Counted from the first letter of the stretch, positions 54,396 through 63,471 are shown. The stretch is DNA of 64,000 nucleotides from Sediminicola sp. (GCA_024643325.1 JAHEND010000013.1:1-64000); one strand, 5' to 3'. The notes: generated by a model from the sequence alone, not told the origin. Program-made: numbers and translations.

Positions 54396-55022
54396 TTAAG
54401 CTTGTTTTTGAGATCTATTTTCAAATATAAAGAAGAGTTCTTTCTCTGCTCTAGGTTTTATTGAATTTTGGGCAGTTTCCATAAAATTTATTAAAAAATA
54501 AGGGTCAAATAAATCCAAATATTCTTCTATGCTTCCTCCAAATGGAGGTCCTTGATCAGTTAAAGGAAAATTAAAAAACAGGCCAGTTAAAATACCTTTT
54601 GGCTTTAGTAATTTATGCATTTTTAGGACGTACATTTCTCTGGAGCTAGGTGGTATGGCGCAAAAAAACGTTTGCTCAAAAATAATATCAAATGCATCTT
54701 TTTTAAAATTAAAGAAGTCTTCACAATGCAAGTGATGGCTTGGGAAATCATTGCACTGTAGGGCAATTTCTGTTAAAGGTTTTTTGGCAATATCCAATAC
54801 ATGAACATTTGTATACCCTTTTTGGTGCAAATAAATGGCTTCATGTCCCAAGCCAGCTCCAGGAATTAAGATGCTTAAATCTTTTTGTTCTGGATATTGA
54901 AAGGCCAATTGGTCTATGGCAAATTTCATTGGAGGAGAAATACCTCCAATATCCCAACCAGTTTCCTGCTTGTTGTATCTATCTTCCCAATAGGCTTGAG
55001 TTAAGTCTTGATTTGTATTCAT
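54396..55022 (-). CDS. SAM-dependent methyltransferase, thiopurine methyltransferase-like
   Basis: Class I methyltransferase of 208 residues. It starts MNTNQDLTQAYWEDRYNKQE, with WxxRYxxxxTGWD typical of the TPMT family, followed by SAM motif I LIPGAGLGHEA (52-62) and the acidic VLDIAK. The frame extends upstream to 55121 across the neighbouring gene, but ATG 55022 gives the standard N-terminus, 13 bases after the S4 gene stop. TPMT-type enzymes methylate thiols, selenols or tellurite; the physiological substrate is unknown. Confidence 0.88.
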   Translation of the reverse strand: MNTNQDLTQAYWEDRYNKQETGWDIGGISPPMKFAIDQLAFQYPEQKDLSILIPGAGLGHEAIYLHQKGYTNVHVLDIAKKPLTEIALQCNDFPSHHLHCEDFFNFKKDAFDIIFEQTFFCAIPPSSREMYVLKMHKLLKPKGILTGLFFNFPLTDQGPPFGGSIEEYLDLFDPYFLINFMETAQNSIKPRAEKELFFIFENRSQKQA

Positions 55023-55035
55023 AGTTGCTGTATTC

Positions 55036-55425
55036 TTATTCCCAATCGGTGTTTTCTTCATTCTCTTGGGCGTAGTCAGAAAGGTCCCTTCTCTCTTTCT
55101 TTGTGGGTCTGCCAGTCCCACTTTTCCTGTAATGTTCTTGAGCCAGTGCAGCCACTTTGTGTTGTTCTAATGCCTCTAATGGGGTGGTGTCCTTACGGTA
55201 CATGTCCACGAGTTTAGCCCCTAATCGACTACTGGGAATATCTAGTACAGTACATTGAAAATTAATCTGATTTTTTCGAATGATCAGTTTATCCATAGGA
55301 TAAACTTCCCTGGAAGGCTTGGCAATTTGATCATTAACCCTAATTTGTCCCTTCTTACACGCTTCTGTAGCAATGTTTCTGGTCTTAAAATATCTCAGGG
55401 CCCACAGGTATTTGTCTAAACGCAT
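55036..55425 (-). CDS. S4 domain RNA-binding protein (Hsp15-like)
   Basis: Small basic protein of 129 residues with an N-terminal S4 domain: MRLDKYLWALRYFKTRNIA, then CKKGQIRVNDQIAKPSREV. The C-terminal tail is Lys/Arg- and Glu-rich (GRPTKKERRDL). It matches heat-shock protein 15 type proteins that bind free 50S subunits with a stuck peptidyl-tRNA. The ATG two codons upstream at 55431 (MFM) is also possible; 55425 gives the standard start. The methyltransferase and phosphoribosyltransferase follow closely. Confidence 0.9.
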   Translation of the reverse strand: MRLDKYLWALRYFKTRNIATEACKKGQIRVNDQIAKPSREVYPMDKLIIRKNQINFQCTVLDIPSSRLGAKLVDMYRKDTTPLEALEQHKVAALAQEHYRKSGTGRPTKKERRDLSDYAQENEENTDWE

Positions 55426-55504
55426 AAACAATACAAAATCTTTGTTAATGTCTCTGACAAAAATAAGGGAAAATTGTATCTTGCGGGCCTTAAAATGATT
55501 CTAA

Positions 55505-56449
55505 ATGTCTAAGAATACTTTATTCCTATGTGCTTTTGTATTACTCACTGCTATTTCCTGCAAGAAAAATGAAATAGTAGGCGTAGAATTAGTACCACCT
55601 TTAAATTTAAGTGAGGTAGAACCAACCAATGCCGAAGATATTTCTACTTTTTTGGAGACACACTTTTATAATTACGAATCTTTTCAAAATCCACCTGTTG
55701 GTTTTGACTTTAAAGTGAGGGTAGACACCCTTGCTGGAGATAATGCCAATAAAACTCCTCTTTCTCAAATGATGCAATCTGAAACCATTGCAATTGATTC
55801 TGATTACTATGGCTTGGATACAAAAGAGGTAGTGAACCATACCTACTATTATTTGGTTGTAAGAGAGGGCGCTAGTGGAATCTCTCCTACTGTTGCAGAC
55901 TCTACGCTTATTAAGTATGAGGGAAGTTTTTTAAATGGTAAATCATTTGACGCATCTGCCAGTTTTCTCTGGCAATACCTTCCTTTTACCATAAGGGGGT
56001 ATCAATTGGGTGTAAACAAACTTAAAGCGGGTCTTAATGTTGAGAACCATCCCGATGGCACAACAACTTTCACCGACAGTGGTATTGGCTTGTTTGTTTT
56101 TCCCTCTGCGCTGGGTTATTACAATTCTAGTTCAGGCGTGATTCCAGCATATACGCCATTGATGTTTTCTATTGAATTAGGTAAGTTTGTAGTAGATACA
56201 GATTATGATAATGACGGTATTCCTTCCATATTAGAAGATCTCAATGGAGATGGAATTTTGGGTAATGACAACACAGATGCAGACGAGGAAGCCAGTAGTT
56301 TTCAACAGTCTTTAGCCAATCATGCAGATTCAGATGACGACAACGATGGTATTCCTACCATAGAGGAAATAGTTATTAATGCAGACGGTTCTATTACCTT
56401 TCCTGATACCGATGGGGACGGTATCCCTGATTATTTGGATAAAGATTAA
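55505..56449 (+). CDS. FKBP-like lipoprotein with C-terminal calcium-type repeats
   Basis: Predicted lipoprotein of 314 residues with lipid Cys19 (TAISCKKN). An FKBP-type peptidyl-prolyl isomerase domain occupies about 95-228 (SDYYGLDTKEV, YEGSFLNGKSFDAS, GLFVFPSALGY and the closing FSIELGKFV). The C-terminal 84 residues (231-314) hold three Asp-rich segments, DTDYDNDGIPS, DSDDDNDGIPT and DTDGDGIPDY, of the thrombospondin type 3 or EF-hand-like calcium-binding form. An FKBP fused to such repeats suggests a calcium-dependent envelope folding factor. The FKBP active-site aromatic set is only partly conserved, so isomerase activity is uncertain. Confidence 0.85.
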   Translation: MSKNTLFLCAFVLLTAISCKKNEIVGVELVPPLNLSEVEPTNAEDISTFLETHFYNYESFQNPPVGFDFKVRVDTLAGDNANKTPLSQMMQSETIAIDSDYYGLDTKEVVNHTYYYLVVREGASGISPTVADSTLIKYEGSFLNGKSFDASASFLWQYLPFTIRGYQLGVNKLKAGLNVENHPDGTTTFTDSGIGLFVFPSALGYYNSSSGVIPAYTPLMFSIELGKFVVDTDYDNDGIPSILEDLNGDGILGNDNTDADEEASSFQQSLANHADSDDDNDGIPTIEEIVINADGSITFPDTDGDGIPDYLDKD

Positions 56450-56470
56450 TCCGATCGAACAAGTTTAAAT

Positions 56471-56507
56471 AAAAAAAAGCCCTGCGTATTGCAGGGCTTT
56501 TTTTTTT
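56471..56507. terminator. Bidirectional terminator
   Basis: AAAGCCCTGC pairs with GCAGGGCTTT around a five-base loop, with long A- and T-tracts on either side. It lies between the convergent FKBP-like and outer-membrane genes. Confidence 0.92.
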
Positions 56508-56523
56508 GAATATTTCTATATGT

Positions 56524-57141
56524 TTATAAGGCATATGAAAGCGCAAAGATCACTTGGGTGGGCCTGGTGTCAATAAAACTTTCTGAAATAGTAGTGATAT
56601 TGTTGTTGATCAGTGAAATTTGATTCGGACTTAATCCCCTTTCAAACCTTACATCTAATCCTAAACGTCCTAGGTTTATACCAGCGCCAAATTGAAAACC
56701 AATGGTGGTATTTTTTTCTAGATCTGTTAGAGCAACATTGCTCAAGTCAAAATCATTTCCTAATACCAATTGAATAGATGGGCCTGCAAAAATATGTAGA
56801 GGACCTATAATCTCATAGCCTAATAGAATAGGTAGATCTATTTTTGATTGACTATATATTCCATTTCCTCCTGAAAAATCATAAGCACTTTTAGTATGGG
56901 TGAAGATCAATTCAGGCCTGAGGTAAAAAATAGGGATATTCATTTTAGCATAAAGACCAAGATGGTAGCCCATTTTTTGATCCGAGCCTGAAATAATGTC
57001 ATTTGCAGCGCTATATACAGCAGTTTTTAAATTGCCATTCTGATTATAATTTACGCCAGCTTTAATTCCTATCCCAGTTTCTTTCTGTGCAAAGCCTTGA
57101 AAAGTGATTAAGGCCACTGCAATAAATAATGCTTTTTTCAT
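56524..57141 (-). CDS. Outer-membrane beta-barrel protein (PorT-like)
   Basis: Exported protein of 205 residues. A signal peptide (MKKALFIAVALITFQGFA) precedes an eight-stranded-type barrel with alternating hydrophobic residues: GIKAGVNYNQNG, MGYHLGLYAKMNI, YLRPELIFTHTK, IGFQFGAGINLGRLGLDVRFE and a C-terminal QVIFALSYAL. This is the common outer-membrane beta-barrel/PorT family of Bacteroidota; no specific role can be given. It is a single gene, with transketolase genes 89 bases away on the same strand. Confidence 0.85.
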   Translation of the reverse strand: MKKALFIAVALITFQGFAQKETGIGIKAGVNYNQNGNLKTAVYSAANDIISGSDQKMGYHLGLYAKMNIPIFYLRPELIFTHTKSAYDFSGGNGIYSQSKIDLPILLGYEIIGPLHIFAGPSIQLVLGNDFDLSNVALTDLEKNTTIGFQFGAGINLGRLGLDVRFERGLSPNQISLINNNITTISESFIDTRPTQVIFALSYAL

Positions 57142-57230
57142 CTTAAATGATATTTTAAAGTAAAAGGCGCATTTATGATCTTTTGAAAGAATTAAAATGC
57201 GCCTTTAGACATTTGTATAGTAAAACGATT

Positions 57231-58184
57231 TTATTTGCGTTTTATTACTTTTTCACAAGCCTTTGTAATGGCCGCTGCGTTTAATCCATATTTCTCCATG
57301 AGTTGTGCAGGTGTGCCACTCTCTCCGAAAGTGTCATTTGTTCCAATAAATTCTTGTGGCACAGGATGTTTTGAAGCCAAAGTTCTCGCAACACTTTCTC
57401 CTAATCCACCTAAGATATTGTGCTCTTCAGCGGTAACAACACAAGATGTTTTTGCTACAGAAGCTAAAATAGCAGCTTCGTCTAATGGTTTAATGGTGTG
57501 TATATTAATGACCTCTGCACTGATCCCTTTTTCTGCTAACGCGTCTGCTGCAATTAAAGCCTCCCAAACTAGGTGTCCGGTGGCTACAATAGTGACGTCC
57601 GTCCCTTCCTGCAATAAAAGAGCTTTTCCAATTTCAAAAGGTGCATCTGGTGGAGTAAAATTAGCTACTGCAGGCCTACCGAAACGTAAGTAAACGGGAC
57701 CATGGTAATCTGCTATTGCAATGGTAGCTGCTTTTGTTTGGTTATAATCACAGGTGTTTATGACCACCATCCCTGGTAGCATTTTCATTAAACCTATGTC
57801 TTCAAGAATTTGGTGCGTGGCGCCGTCTTCTCCTAATGTTAAGCCCGCATGTGAGGCACATATTTTAACATTCTTATTTGAATAAGCAACAGATTGTCTG
57901 ATTTGATCGTAAACCCTACCAGTTGAAAAGTTGGCAAATGTCCCAGTAAATGGAATTTTCCCCCCAATAGTCAAACCAGCTGCAATTCCAATCATATTGG
58001 CTTCTGCAATTCCTATTTGATAAAAACGCTCTGGGTTTTCCGCAATAAACTCATCCATCTTTAAAGAGCCAATAAGATCTGCGCACAATGCAACAACATT
58101 CTTATTGGTTCTTCCTAAATGGGCTAATCCTGCACCAAAACCACTTCTAGTATCTTTTTTTCCTGTATCTATATATTTTTTCAT
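57231..58184 (-). CDS. Transketolase, C-terminal subunit
   Basis: Second half of a split transketolase, 317 residues. It holds the pyrimidine-binding domain (LCADLIGSLKMDEF, ERFYQIGIAEANMIGIAAGL with the thiamine-activating Glu) and the C-terminal regulatory domain. With the N-terminal subunit it transfers two-carbon units in the pentose phosphate pathway, or serves in a DXS-like reaction. The N-terminal subunit gene ends 11 bases upstream, so the two are made together. Split transketolases are common in this phylum and in archaea. Confidence 0.93.
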   Translation of the reverse strand: MKKYIDTGKKDTRSGFGAGLAHLGRTNKNVVALCADLIGSLKMDEFIAENPERFYQIGIAEANMIGIAAGLTIGGKIPFTGTFANFSTGRVYDQIRQSVAYSNKNVKICASHAGLTLGEDGATHQILEDIGLMKMLPGMVVINTCDYNQTKAATIAIADYHGPVYLRFGRPAVANFTPPDAPFEIGKALLLQEGTDVTIVATGHLVWEALIAADALAEKGISAEVINIHTIKPLDEAAILASVAKTSCVVTAEEHNILGGLGESVARTLASKHPVPQEFIGTNDTFGESGTPAQLMEKYGLNAAAITKACEKVIKRK

Positions 58185-58195
58185 TGTCTTGTGGT

Positions 58196-59041
58196 TTAGT
58201 AGTCCCCTAAAGTTTCTGCATTTTGGGCCAGTCCATTGGCCAATTGTTCGTCGTTTGGTGCTTTACCATGCCATGCGTGGGTATGCATCATGAAATCTAC
58301 CCCATTACCCATTACAGTATGCATGAGTACACAAACAGGTTTACCTTTTCCGCTAAGTGCTTTGGCTTTTTGTAGGCCTTCAATAACAGCCTCCATATCG
58401 TTCCCTTTTTCAATAGAGAGTACTTCCCAATCAAAAGCTTTAAATTTCGCGGCAACATCTCCCATGTGTAATACGTGGTCTGTTGACCCATCTATTTGCT
58501 GTCCATTTAAGTCTATGGTGGCGATTAAGTTGTCTACCTTTTTTGCAGAAGCATACATAATGGCTTCCCAATTTTGACCTTCTTGTAGTTCTCCATCTCC
58601 GTGAAGACTATACACTAAATGAGCATCTTTATTGAGTTTTTTGGCTTGTGCTGCGCCAATAGCCACAGACATTCCTTGGCCCAGAGAACCAGATGCCATT
58701 CTTATTCCTGGCAGACCTTCGTGTGTTGTTGGGTGTCCTTGAAGTCTCGAGTTGATTAATCTAAAGGTGTTTAATTCTTCTACTGGGAAGTATCCTCTTC
58801 TAGCTAAAACGCTATAGAAAACTGGAGAGATATGTCCATTGGATAAAAAGAATAAATCTTCTTCTTTACCGTCCATATCAAAACCTTCTTTTAGCTCCAT
58901 TACCTCATTGTAAAGGGCTACGAAAAATTCAGCACAACCTAATGATCCTCCTGGGTGACCAGAGTTAACTTTGTGTACCATACGCAAAATGTCTCTTCTG
59001 ACCTGCGTAGTCAATTGGTTTAATTCTGTAATATTTGCCAT
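58196..59041 (-). CDS. Transketolase, N-terminal subunit
   Basis: First half of a split transketolase, 281 residues, from ATG 59041 (MANITELNQLTTQVRRDI). The thiamine diphosphate-binding domain shows HKVNSGHPGGSLGCAEF (about 22-38) and GDGELQEGQNWEA with the Mg-binding Asp and Asn region. The open frame extends 19 residues upstream to 59098, but that part is not family-like. It pairs with the C-terminal subunit directly downstream. Divergent tgt starts 160 bases away. Confidence 0.93.
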   Translation of the reverse strand: MANITELNQLTTQVRRDILRMVHKVNSGHPGGSLGCAEFFVALYNEVMELKEGFDMDGKEEDLFFLSNGHISPVFYSVLARRGYFPVEELNTFRLINSRLQGHPTTHEGLPGIRMASGSLGQGMSVAIGAAQAKKLNKDAHLVYSLHGDGELQEGQNWEAIMYASAKKVDNLIATIDLNGQQIDGSTDHVLHMGDVAAKFKAFDWEVLSIEKGNDMEAVIEGLQKAKALSGKGKPVCVLMHTVMGNGVDFMMHTHAWHGKAPNDEQLANGLAQNAETLGDY

Positions 59042-59175
59042 GTTTTTATTGGGTAGTTTAACAGCGGTAAAAATAAGGCCCTTATGTGGGCTACACAACT
59101 TGAGTTGTTACTATTTATCAACGAATTCACATTTTATTTTACACCTTCAAAAGTGAATACTCCATAGGGGTTTAG

Positions 59176-59183
59176 TATATTTG
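59176..59183 (+). promoter_or_regulatory. -7 box of tgt
   Basis: A perfect TATATTTG ending 18 bases before the TTG start chosen for tgt. It overlaps an alternative TTG at 59181, which argues against starting there. Confidence 0.6.
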
Positions 59184-59201
59184 CGGCTAGATTTATATAC
59201 T

Positions 59202-60332
59202 TTGAAATTTAACTTATCCCATAGAGACCCACAATCTAAAGCTAGGGCAGCTACTTTAGAAACAGATCACGGTATTATTGAAACCCCTATTTTTATGCCT
59301 GTAGGTACAGTGGCTTCCGTAAAAGGGGTGCATCAGCGCGAGCTAAAAGAAGAGATTAAACCAGATATAATTTTGGGAAATACCTATCATTTGTATTTGA
59401 GGCCAAAGACAGATATTCTGGAAAAGGCTGGTGGTCTTCATAAGTTTATGGGATGGGATAAAAATATTTTAACAGATAGCGGTGGTTATCAGGTTTATTC
59501 ACTTTCCTCTAATAGAAAAATTAAGGAAGAAGGAGTTAAGTTTAAGTCTCACATTGACGGTTCATATCATGTTTTTACTCCTGAAAATGTGATGGAGATT
59601 CAGCGAAAAATTGGTGCAGACTTTATCATGGCCTTTGATGAATGTACCCCCTATCCTTGTGATTATTCATACGCTAAAAGATCTATGCATATGACCCACA
59701 GATGGTTAGATCGTTGTATGACACATCTGGACAAAACACCCTACACTTACGATTACGAACAAACTTTTTTTCCGATTGTTCAAGGATCTACCTATAAAGA
59801 CCTCAGGAGACAGTCGGCAGAGTTTATTGCCTCTGTAGGTGCCCAGGGTAACGCTATTGGAGGTCTTTCAGTTGGGGAGCCTGCAGATGAAATGTACGCT
59901 ATGACTGAAGTAGTTTGTGAGGTGCTTCCGGAAGACAAACCTAGGTATTTAATGGGGGTTGGAACTCCTATTAATATTTTGGAAAATATTGCATTGGGAA
60001 TTGATATGTTTGACTGTGTTATGCCTACTAGAAACGCTAGGAATGGAATGTTATTTACGGCTCATGGGACTATCAATATAAAAAACAAAAAGTGGGAAGC
60101 AGATTTTTCTGCTTTGGATGAAATGGGACACACTTTTGTAGATACTGAGTATTCGAAAGCGTATTTGCGTCATTTGTTTGCGGCCAATGAGTATTTAGGG
60201 AAACAAATTGCGACCATTCACAATTTAGGTTTTTATATGTGGTTAGTGCGTACTGCTAGAGAAAAAATTATTACAGGAGAATTTGCTGCTTGGAAAGCAA
60301 TGATGGTGGTTCAAATGGACAAAAGACTATAA
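59202..60332 (+). CDS. tgt: tRNA-guanine transglycosylase (zinc-site variant)
   Basis: Swaps guanine 34 for preQ1 in tRNAs with GUN anticodons, a late step of queuosine synthesis. From TTG 59202 it has 376 residues and begins MKFNLSHRDPQSKARA, the usual N-terminus; no ATG fits. Asp92 (TDSGG), the substrate loop GGLSVGEP and the nucleophile Asp271 (FDCVMPTRNARNG) are intact. The zinc motif CxCxxC, present in E. coli (CDCYTC), is replaced by a cysteine-free segment (EMGHTFVD, 307-314), although the later His (TIHNLGFY) remains. The fold may be held without zinc, as seems general in flavobacteria. An LptF/G gene follows 2 bases after its stop. Confidence 0.95.
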   Translation: MKFNLSHRDPQSKARAATLETDHGIIETPIFMPVGTVASVKGVHQRELKEEIKPDIILGNTYHLYLRPKTDILEKAGGLHKFMGWDKNILTDSGGYQVYSLSSNRKIKEEGVKFKSHIDGSYHVFTPENVMEIQRKIGADFIMAFDECTPYPCDYSYAKRSMHMTHRWLDRCMTHLDKTPYTYDYEQTFFPIVQGSTYKDLRRQSAEFIASVGAQGNAIGGLSVGEPADEMYAMTEVVCEVLPEDKPRYLMGVGTPINILENIALGIDMFDCVMPTRNARNGMLFTAHGTINIKNKKWEADFSALDEMGHTFVDTEYSKAYLRHLFAANEYLGKQIATIHNLGFYMWLVRTAREKIITGEFAAWKAMMVVQMDKRL

Positions 60333-60334
60333 GA

Positions 60335-61414
60335 GTGAAAATTCTTGATTGGTACATACTCAAACGATATTTACTCACCTTCTCAGTGATGCTAATGCTT
60401 TTTGTACCTATTGGAATTATGGCTAATCTGGCTGAGCAAGTAGGTAAGATTATAGACAATAACGCACCCCTTGAAGAAGTGCTTGTGTACTATGGTAACT
60501 TCACCATTTATATTGGGAGTTTATTGTTTCCTATATTTCTTTTTTTATCGGTTATTTTCTTTACCTCTAAACTGGCTAACAATACAGAAATAGTAGCTAT
60601 TTTAAGTTCTGGCGTTTCATTTAATAGGTTTTTAAGGCCCTATTTTATTGGGGCAAGTATTATTGCAGCACTCATGTTTTTTATGGTGATGTTTATTGTT
60701 CCTCATGCGAGTAAAGGGTATAATGAGTTCATTTTTAAGTACCTCAAAAAAGGAAAAGAGGACCGGATTACCAATAATATTTTTAATCAGGTAAACGAAA
60801 ATGATTTCTTGTATGTGAGTAGTTATGATCCAAGTAGATCCAGGGGGTATAATTTCACCCTTGAACATTTTAACGAGGCCAATAAATTGGATTATAAAAT
60901 TAGTGCGGCTACGATTAGATGGAGGGAAAAAGATTCCATGTACCAGCTCACTTCTTTTGAGAAGAGATACTTTACAGATAGTCTAGCCAGGATAGAATCT
61001 AAAGCGACCTTAGACACTGTATTTGATTTTAAGATTTCAGACTTAACACCTGTATCTTACATTGCCGAAACCAAGAATCTCATAGAGCTCAATGAATTTA
61101 TAGCAGATCAAAAGCGAAAAGGCGCTAGTAATATCAATACTTATATTATGGTTAAATACAAGAGATGGGCCCTTCCTTTTACAGCCTTCATTCTTACCTT
61201 CATTGCTGTTGGAGTTTCAGCAGCTAAGAGAAGAGGAGGTATGGGTGTTAACTTAGCTTTTGGTATTTGTGTGGCTTTTATTTACATCTTTTTTGACAGG
61301 GTTTTTGGTACTTTGGCACAGCAATCTGGATTGTCTCCTTTATTGGCTATTTTAATCCCTAATATTCTATTTAGTTTTATAGCTGTTTATCTATTAAATA
61401 ATGCCAAACGGTAA
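60335..61414 (+). CDS. LptF/LptG family permease (LPS export)
   Basis: Inner-membrane subunit of the LptB2FG transporter that moves lipopolysaccharide to the Lpt bridge. From GTG 60335 it has 359 residues beginning MKILDWYILKRYLLTFSVML. Three N-terminal membrane spans, a periplasmic beta-jelly-roll (about 130-265) and three C-terminal spans (ending YLLNNAKR) fit YjgP/YjgQ proteins. The frame extends back to 60290 inside tgt, but GTG two bases after the tgt stop matches the family N-terminus. It overlaps the next gene by 14 bases. Which of LptF or LptG it is cannot be decided. Confidence 0.9.
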   Translation: MKILDWYILKRYLLTFSVMLMLFVPIGIMANLAEQVGKIIDNNAPLEEVLVYYGNFTIYIGSLLFPIFLFLSVIFFTSKLANNTEIVAILSSGVSFNRFLRPYFIGASIIAALMFFMVMFIVPHASKGYNEFIFKYLKKGKEDRITNNIFNQVNENDFLYVSSYDPSRSRGYNFTLEHFNEANKLDYKISAATIRWREKDSMYQLTSFEKRYFTDSLARIESKATLDTVFDFKISDLTPVSYIAETKNLIELNEFIADQKRKGASNINTYIMVKYKRWALPFTAFILTFIAVGVSAAKRRGGMGVNLAFGICVAFIYIFFDRVFGTLAQQSGLSPLLAILIPNILFSFIAVYLLNNAKR

Positions 61415-62297
61415 TCTCAAGCACTTCGCTCACCTTCACTTAATTGTATTTATCTGGGGTTTTACTGCAGTCATAGGAAAGCTTATTTCTATAGACGCCC
61501 TTCCATTGGTTTGGTATAGAATGGCTATGGCAATGTTTATGGTGATGATCTATATTAAAACCATGCGTTTTCCTTGGCGTTTACCCATTAGAACAGTACT
61601 AGGTCTTCTGGGAACAGGAGCTATAATTGCTTTGCATTGGGTTACTTTTTTTAAGGCTATAAAAATCTCTAATGTATCCATAGCCTTGGCTTGTATGTCA
61701 GTAGGCGCATTATTTGCCGCATTTCTGGAGCCTTTGTGGTACAAGAGAAAATTAGTGGGCTACGAGGTGTTATTTGGTTTGATGGTTGTTTTTGGTTTAG
61801 GCGTTATTTTTAAAGTAGAAACCCGGTATTGGCAGGGTATTGTATTAGCGGTAAGTTCTGCTTTTTTAGTGGCTGTTTTTTCAATGATCAACGGCTTGTA
61901 TATCGCGCGATTAAAACCTTCTGTGATTGTTTTTTATGAAATGGCTGGTGGGGTGTTACTACTGTCTCTTTACCTAGCTTTTACCGGTGCTTTCGCAAAA
62001 GATTTTTGGGCCGTTTCTTCATCAGATATAGGCTATTTGTTTTTGCTGTCCTCCCTATGTACAGCCTACGCTTTTATTGCCTCTGTAAAGCTAATGGCAT
62101 TTATTAGTCCATACTCTGTGATGTTAACCACTAATCTAGAACCTGTGTATGGTATTGTGCTAGCTTTTTTTGTTTTTGGATCTAGTGAGCAAATGACCCC
62201 GATGTTTTACGCAGGTGCCAGTGTTATATTGTTGACAGTAATTGCCAATGGTATTTTAAAAAACAGACTGAAGCTAAAAACTAAAACTAAGGCATAG
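61401..62297 (+). CDS. DMT superfamily transporter (EamA)
   Basis: Inner-membrane transporter of 298 residues with ten hydrophobic helices in two EamA repeats. HLIVFIWGFTAVIGKLIS begins helix one, and ALHWVTFFKAIKISNVSIA is the second conserved block of repeat one. The C-terminal half repeats the pattern (YAFIASVKLMAFISPYSVML). The substrate is unknown; relatives export amino acids or metabolites. Its start lies 14 bases inside the LptF/G-type gene, so translation is coupled. The accA promoter follows its stop. Confidence 0.88.
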   Translation: MPNGNLKHFAHLHLIVFIWGFTAVIGKLISIDALPLVWYRMAMAMFMVMIYIKTMRFPWRLPIRTVLGLLGTGAIIALHWVTFFKAIKISNVSIALACMSVGALFAAFLEPLWYKRKLVGYEVLFGLMVVFGLGVIFKVETRYWQGIVLAVSSAFLVAVFSMINGLYIARLKPSVIVFYEMAGGVLLLSLYLAFTGAFAKDFWAVSSSDIGYLFLLSSLCTAYAFIASVKLMAFISPYSVMLTTNLEPVYGIVLAFFVFGSSEQMTPMFYAGASVILLTVIANGILKNRLKLKTKTKA

Positions 62298-62315
62298 ATT
62301 ATAGCATATAAATTT

Positions 62316-62323
62316 TATATTTG
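62316..62323 (+). promoter_or_regulatory. -7 box of accA
   Basis: A perfect TATATTTG, 26 bases before the accA ATG. No clear -33 element. Confidence 0.55.
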
Positions 62324-62349
62324 TCAGTTGTTACCAATTAAAACACCCC

Positions 62350-63303
62350 ATGGAGTATTTAGATTTTGAACTTCCTATTAAGGAACTAGAAGACCAGCTA
62401 GAAAAGTGTGTGATTATAGGAGAAGAGAGCGACGTAGACGTTAGTGAGACCTGTAAGCAAATTGAAAAAAAATTACAAGAGACTAAAAAAAACATATATA
62501 AAAATTTAACTGCATGGCAGAGAGTTCAGTTGTCTAGGCATCCTAATAGGCCCTATACTTTAGATTACATTAAAGCCATATGTGGAGAGACTTTTCTAGA
62601 GCTCCACGGAGATAGAACGGTTAAAGACGACAAAGCCATGATTGGTGGTTTGGGTAAAATTGGCGATCAGTCCTATATGTTTATTGGACAGCAGAAAGGC
62701 TATAATACTAAGACCAGACAATATAGGAATTTTGGAATGGCCAATCCTGAAGGCTATAGAAAAGCCCTAAGACTCATGAAATCTGCAGAGAAATTTAACA
62801 TTCCAGTAGTCTGCCTAATAGACACTCCAGGGGCATACCCAGGAATTGAAGCTGAAGAAAGGGGCCAAGGAGAAGCTATTGCAAGAAATATTCTTGAAAT
62901 GACTAGGCTTAAAGTCCCCATTATTGTGATGATTATAGGTGAAGGTGCTTCAGGTGGAGCCCTGGGAATAGGGGTTGGAGATAAGGTGCTGATGTTAGAG
63001 AACACCTGGTACTCTGTAATTTCTCCTGAATCTTGTTCTTCTATTCTATGGCGGAGTTGGGAATATAAAGAATTGGCAGCAAGCGCCCTTAAGTTAACGG
63101 CTACTGATATGAAGAAGCTCAAGCTTATTGATGAGATTGTGAGAGAGCCTTCAGGGGGTGCTCATAGTGACAGGACAAAAATGTTTGAAATCACCAAGCA
63201 AAAGATTAGCGCTCATTTTAATGAGCTCAAAAACTTATCCCCAAAAGAATTGGTGGCTAGTAGAATGGAAAAATACGCTCAAATGGGTGTCTTTAACGAC
63301 TAA
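62350..63303 (+). CDS. accA: Acetyl-CoA carboxylase carboxyltransferase subunit alpha
   Basis: Alpha half of the carboxyltransferase that makes malonyl-CoA for fatty acid synthesis. It has 317 residues, the usual length. An N-terminal coiled coil (about 5-50) precedes the crotonase-like domain with [37 protein letters not shown] and [14 protein letters not shown]. AccD, AccB and AccC are not in the window. It is followed by a terminator and then dnaB. Confidence 0.97.
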   Translation: MEYLDFELPIKELEDQLEKCVIIGEESDVDVSETCKQIEKKLQETKKNIYKNLTAWQRVQLSRHPNRPYTLDYIKAICGETFLELHGDRTVKDDKAMIGGLGKIGDQSYMFIGQQKGYNTKTRQYRNFGMANPEGYRKALRLMKSAEKFNIPVVCLIDTPGAYPGIEAEERGQGEAIARNILEMTRLKVPIIVMIIGEGASGGALGIGVGDKVLMLENTWYSVISPESCSSILWRSWEYKELAASALKLTATDMKKLKLIDEIVREPSGGAHSDRTKMFEITKQKISAHFNELKNLSPKELVASRMEKYAQMGVFND

Positions 63304-63327
63304 GTCCCTAATTTATAAAGTCTTCTC

Positions 63328-63358
63328 AAAACTGCTGTTCTTTAACAGCAGTTTTTTT
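63328..63358 (+). terminator. accA terminator
   Basis: AAACTGCTGTT pairs with AACAGCAGTTT around CTTT, then a T-tract, 25 bases after the stop. Confidence 0.9.
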
Positions 63359-63471
63359 ATGCTTATTAACAATTTTTGTAACTTATTAACAGTCAGATTG
63401 TGAATGAACGGTGAATAGTCGGTAGGCACTTTTTTAGGTCTGGCCGCATCTTATTACGTACATTAGCACTT

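Noticed and set aside
54396-55121. Longer methyltransferase reading through the S4 gene end
   Set aside because: The extra 33 residues overlap the S4 coding region and lack family similarity; ATG 55022 is the standard start.
59181-59204. TTG at 59181 as the tgt start
   Set aside because: It overlaps the perfect -7 box TATATTTG and adds residues not seen in the family; TTG 59202 gives the normal N-terminus.
60290-60334. Extended N-terminus of the LptF/G-type gene inside tgt
   Set aside because: The added residues read the end of tgt in another frame; GTG 60335, two bases after the tgt stop, matches the family start.
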